8,331 nt of DNA from Desulfocapsa sp. (lineage in GTDB: Bacteria; Desulfobacterota; Desulfobulbia; Desulfobulbales; Desulfocapsaceae). Shown here piece after piece: positions 6,873-8,331 of this stretch. The stretch lies in NCBI GenBank assembly GCA_029942265.1, contig JAOZTO010000085.1:1-8331 (forward strand), read 5' to 3'. The translations under genes were made by a program, and so were the position numbers. Each line of letters starts with the position of its first letter. Position 1 is the first letter of the stretch. Under the pieces are notes generated by a model, which ran no database searches, was not told the origin of the DNA, and was given only the letters and a program-made list of their open reading frames with translations.

Positions 6873-7027
6873 GTAAATATTCGGGTTCGTTCAAAAATAG
6901 GATCAACCACTGAACTGTAAATGTTTGGATAGTGCCCTAGGTTCGCTTGATCCGGCTTGTGAACTATATTAGTTTATATGTGAACAGGCCGGATCAAGCG
7001 AAGATGGGGTGCTAGCCGAATATTTAC
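6873..7027. mobile_element. MITE-like 155-bp element inserted between cbiK and cbiL
   Basis: The termini are perfect 12-bp inverted repeats, GTAAATATTCGG (6873-6884) and CCGAATATTTAC (7016-7027). They are flanked by a 9-bp direct duplication TATTGTAAA at 6864-6872 and 7028-7036 (the next two bases also match, so the boundary is uncertain by up to 2 bp). There is no open reading frame for a transposase; the interior holds a large hairpin. Removing the element and one duplication on the minus strand restores the cbiK end as TTA CAA TAA followed by T and the ATG at 6861, a normal tight operon junction. Today the cbiK stop is TAG, made from the last two bases of the duplication plus the first base of the element. 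The mobilising transposase family is unknown; 9-bp duplications occur in several IS families. Confidence 0.82.
6917..7027. repeat. Large hairpin inside the element
   Basis: Bases 6942-6956 (TTCGCTTGATCCGGC) and 6988-7002 are perfect inverted repeats, extended inward by four pairs (one G-T) to leave a 23-nt loop. Outward, 40-bp arms 6917-6956 and 6988-7027 match at 32 of 40 positions, several mismatches being G-U compatible in RNA. The outer right end can also pair with the left terminus at 6873, so two alternative folds exist. Confidence 0.8.
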
Positions 7028-8019
7028 TATTGTAAAGTGATATTATTTTCAACTGCAACATCTTTGATATGATCCACAAAGATTGCTGCAAAGGCATCAT
7101 TACTACCAAGTCCTTGCATTATAGTTTGTACATCGTAGCCTTCTTTTGTGAGGATCGATTTCCAAGAATCGGCTTCAGGCCCTGCCATGTCATTTTTGGC
7201 ATGATCGCCTGCAACAATCATAAATGGTTTTAAGATAATTTTCTTTGTATCTGCGTATTTAAGGTGGTCTGAAAAATCATCAAGACTAGGCATGCCCTCT
7301 ACTACTCCGATATATGTGCTGACACCGGGGTACACTTCACGCATCTTCTTTTGTGTTTCGGCATAGATTCCTGTAGACCAGTGTTCGTTTCCATGTCCCA
7401 TATAAATGAGTATGGCATCTTCTTTTTTTGCATATTCCGCATCGGGCGCCAAGGTGGCTACTACAGTTGCCACATCTTTGTGATAATCGTATTTGTCCCC
7501 TGGCATTCCAAGGGCAGGGCGTCCCATAACTAGTTTATCGAAAGGACGCCATTTGGCTTTGGTGGTTGTGATTGATGCCAGAGCATCAACGTAAGATTTT
7601 AGATCCTGGGATTGTTCCATATAAAACATATGCGTTGGCTGAACAATGATATTGCGGTAGCCTTCTTCACGCAAATCTCCAATGGTGGAGATAATATTTT
7701 TTACATAGAGAATTTCCTGGGGAATCCCGTCGTCAAGCCATTTTTGAGCATCGGTCTGGCGTTCACTCCATACTGAACGGATAATGTTGGAAGTAAATGT
7801 GACTCGAACTTCGGTTCCAGGGAAGGCAGCTTTGGTTTTGTCGATAATATTGGTGATAGCTTTTACAGCACTGGGAACGGTGGTACCGAAACTGGCAATA
7901 ATGATGGCAGTGTCATTAGCTTTTTTTGTTGGCCCACCGGATGCGGTGGCATTGGTCGACAGCAGCAATACAATGAGCAGACTGCAAATAGATAGATGGA
8001 TTTTGACTGTGTTGAACAT
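7027..8019 (-). CDS. cbiK: Sirohydrochlorin cobaltochelatase with signal peptide (periplasmic CbiK type)
   Basis: A 330-residue class II chelatase that inserts Co2+ into sirohydrochlorin (or the Fe2+ for sirohaem in some relatives). The first 27 residues form a signal peptide: Lys6, a hydrophobic stretch through LLIVLLL, and a probable cleavage after ATA at 26 or near it. The mature domain begins AIIIASFGTT (38-47). Expected active-site residues are visible: His209 in MGHGNEHW, Glu241 in VVEGMPS and His273 in AGDHAKNDMAG; VQPTHMF around His130 is also typical. Desulfovibrio vulgaris has a comparable exported form (CbiKP) besides a cytosolic one, and a role in haem or metal handling has been discussed for it. 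Here the B12 riboswitch and cbiL partner argue for cobalt. AAGGAG lies eight bases before the ATG. The stop codon (7027-7029) was remade by the element insertion without changing the protein. Confidence 0.93.
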   Translation of the reverse strand: MFNTVKIHLSICSLLIVLLLSTNATASGGPTKKANDTAIIIASFGTTVPSAVKAITNIIDKTKAAFPGTEVRVTFTSNIIRSVWSERQTDAQKWLDDGIPQEILYVKNIISTIGDLREEGYRNIIVQPTHMFYMEQSQDLKSYVDALASITTTKAKWRPFDKLVMGRPALGMPGDKYDYHKDVATVVATLAPDAEYAKKEDAILIYMGHGNEHWSTGIYAETQKKMREVYPGVSTYIGVVEGMPSLDDFSDHLKYADTKKIILKPFMIVAGDHAKNDMAGPEADSWKSILTKEGYDVQTIMQGLGSNDAFAAIFVDHIKDVAVENNITLQ

Positions 8020-8026
8020 AGAGCTT

Positions 8027-8032
8027 CTCCTT
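8027..8032 (-). promoter_or_regulatory. Ribosome binding site of cbiK
   Basis: AAGGAG on the minus strand with seven-base spacing to the ATG at 8019. It lies downstream of the leader terminator, so it is translated only from read-through transcripts. Confidence 0.8.
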
Positions 8033-8049
8033 TTCGTGAAGATTCGGGC

Positions 8050-8084
8050 AAAAAAAAACCCGAATCAAAATAATTTGATCCGAG
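8050..8084 (-). terminator. Intrinsic terminator, expression platform of the riboswitch
   Basis: In the minus-strand RNA an 11-bp stem (8084-8074 with 8069-8059, including two G-U pairs) closes a 4-nt loop (8073-8070) and is followed by nine uridines (8058-8050), a textbook Rho-independent terminator 31 bp before cbiK. The 3' half of the stem (GATTCGGG) can also pair with CCCGAATC at 8048-8041, just past the U-tract, which would disrupt the terminator in read-through RNA. Confidence 0.85.
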
Positions 8085-8160
8085 GATGCCCTGATGTTCC
8101 ACGAATTGCCATATCTCCTTATCCACGGGAGATGGTTGTTGTACACCTATGCACAAATAC
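8085..8160 (-). other. Linker between aptamer and terminator
   Basis: This leader stretch has no coding signal. It contains a small hairpin, ATCTCC (8113-8118) pairing with GGAGAT (8128-8133), and otherwise nothing recognised. Confidence 0.5.
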
Positions 8161-8320
8161 TTTCAGACAGGTCTTCTGACTCCCGGATCATCCTGAAACA
8201 TTACGTCTTCCCAGCATAAACAGCCAGTGACATGTGTGTAATGTCAGTCCTCGGTTACAGCGGCGGGCCCGTCTCGGATTTACACCGAGTTCCCTTTTTA
8301 AGCTCATAGAGCATCTGAAA
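8161..8320 (-). ncRNA. Cobalamin riboswitch (B12 aptamer)
   Basis: On the minus strand the leader holds all core blocks of an adenosylcobalamin-type riboswitch: P1 closed by TTTCAGA (8320-8314) and TCTGAAA (8167-8161), the GGTGTAAATCCGAGACGG block, CCGCCGCTGTAACCGAGG, and the B12 box GAGTCAGAAGACCTG (near 8169-8183). The aptamer lies just upstream of cbiK and should turn off cbiK (and originally cbiL) when B12 is plentiful. GATCCGGG (8189-8182), next to the B12 box, is fully complementary (one G-U) to CTCGGATC (8084-8077), the 5' half of the terminator stem. That gives a plausible antiterminator formed when the ligand is absent. Promoter not seen; it must lie near or beyond the window edge. 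Confidence 0.95.
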
Positions 8321-8331
8321 ATAACTTTAAA

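Noticed and set aside
5189..6928. Direct repeats as a CRISPR array
   Set aside because: The copies lie over 1 kb apart, are unequal in length and have no regular spacers or cas genes.
7784..8179. 131-codon plus-strand frame across the cbiK start and leader
   Set aside because: It overlaps the cbiK signal peptide, the terminator and the riboswitch linker antisense; its hydrophobic stretch is a by-product of the reverse frame.

Overview
The window carries six protein-coding genes and a cobalamin riboswitch. It looks like chromosome from an anaerobic, moderately AT-rich bacterium, most likely a sulfate reducer of the Desulfobacterota (Desulfobacterales/Desulfobulbales type). This assignment is an inference. 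It rests on a Ni-Fe-S carbon monoxide dehydrogenase (CooS), a CooA-like CO sensor, an FdhD for formate dehydrogenase maturation, an exported sirohydrochlorin cobaltochelatase of the kind known from Desulfovibrio, and an anaerobic-type corrin methyltransferase.

Layout. 1-2270 (+): a degenerate repeat, a promoter-like site and a soluble hybrid histidine kinase (GAF-PAS-HisKA-HATPase-REC). 2269-2502: a long palindromic repeat that includes the kinase stop codon, then two strong hairpins between the convergent kinase and cooS genes. 2503-5183 (-): cooA-like regulator followed by cooS, with a perfect TGTCAG/CTGACA palindrome between them. 5184-5342: divergent promoter region containing one copy of a dispersed repeat. 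5343-6113 (+): fdhD, overlapping the 3' end of cbiL by 11 bp tail to tail. 6103-8019 (-): cbiK-cbiL, an operon interrupted by a 155-bp MITE-like element. 8020-8331 (-): leader with a complete cobalamin riboswitch and an intrinsic terminator.

Functional picture. CO oxidation (CooS), formate metabolism (FdhD) and corrinoid synthesis (CbiK, CbiL) are the ingredients of a Wood-Ljungdahl/C1 metabolism, and two ligand-responsive controls (CO through CooA, B12 through the riboswitch) are visible.

The strongest structural finding is the small non-coding element at 6873-7027. It has 12-bp perfect terminal inverted repeats and a 9-bp target duplication. Removing it on paper restores a TAA stop for cbiK and a tight cbiK-cbiL junction. 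Related sequence sits directly upstream of cooA and of the histidine kinase gene, each time in the same orientation to the downstream gene and with promoter-like hexamers. This suggests a dispersed element that may act as a mobile promoter or attenuator. The CooA homologue also lacks two of the classical haem ligands while keeping the CO-state histidine.
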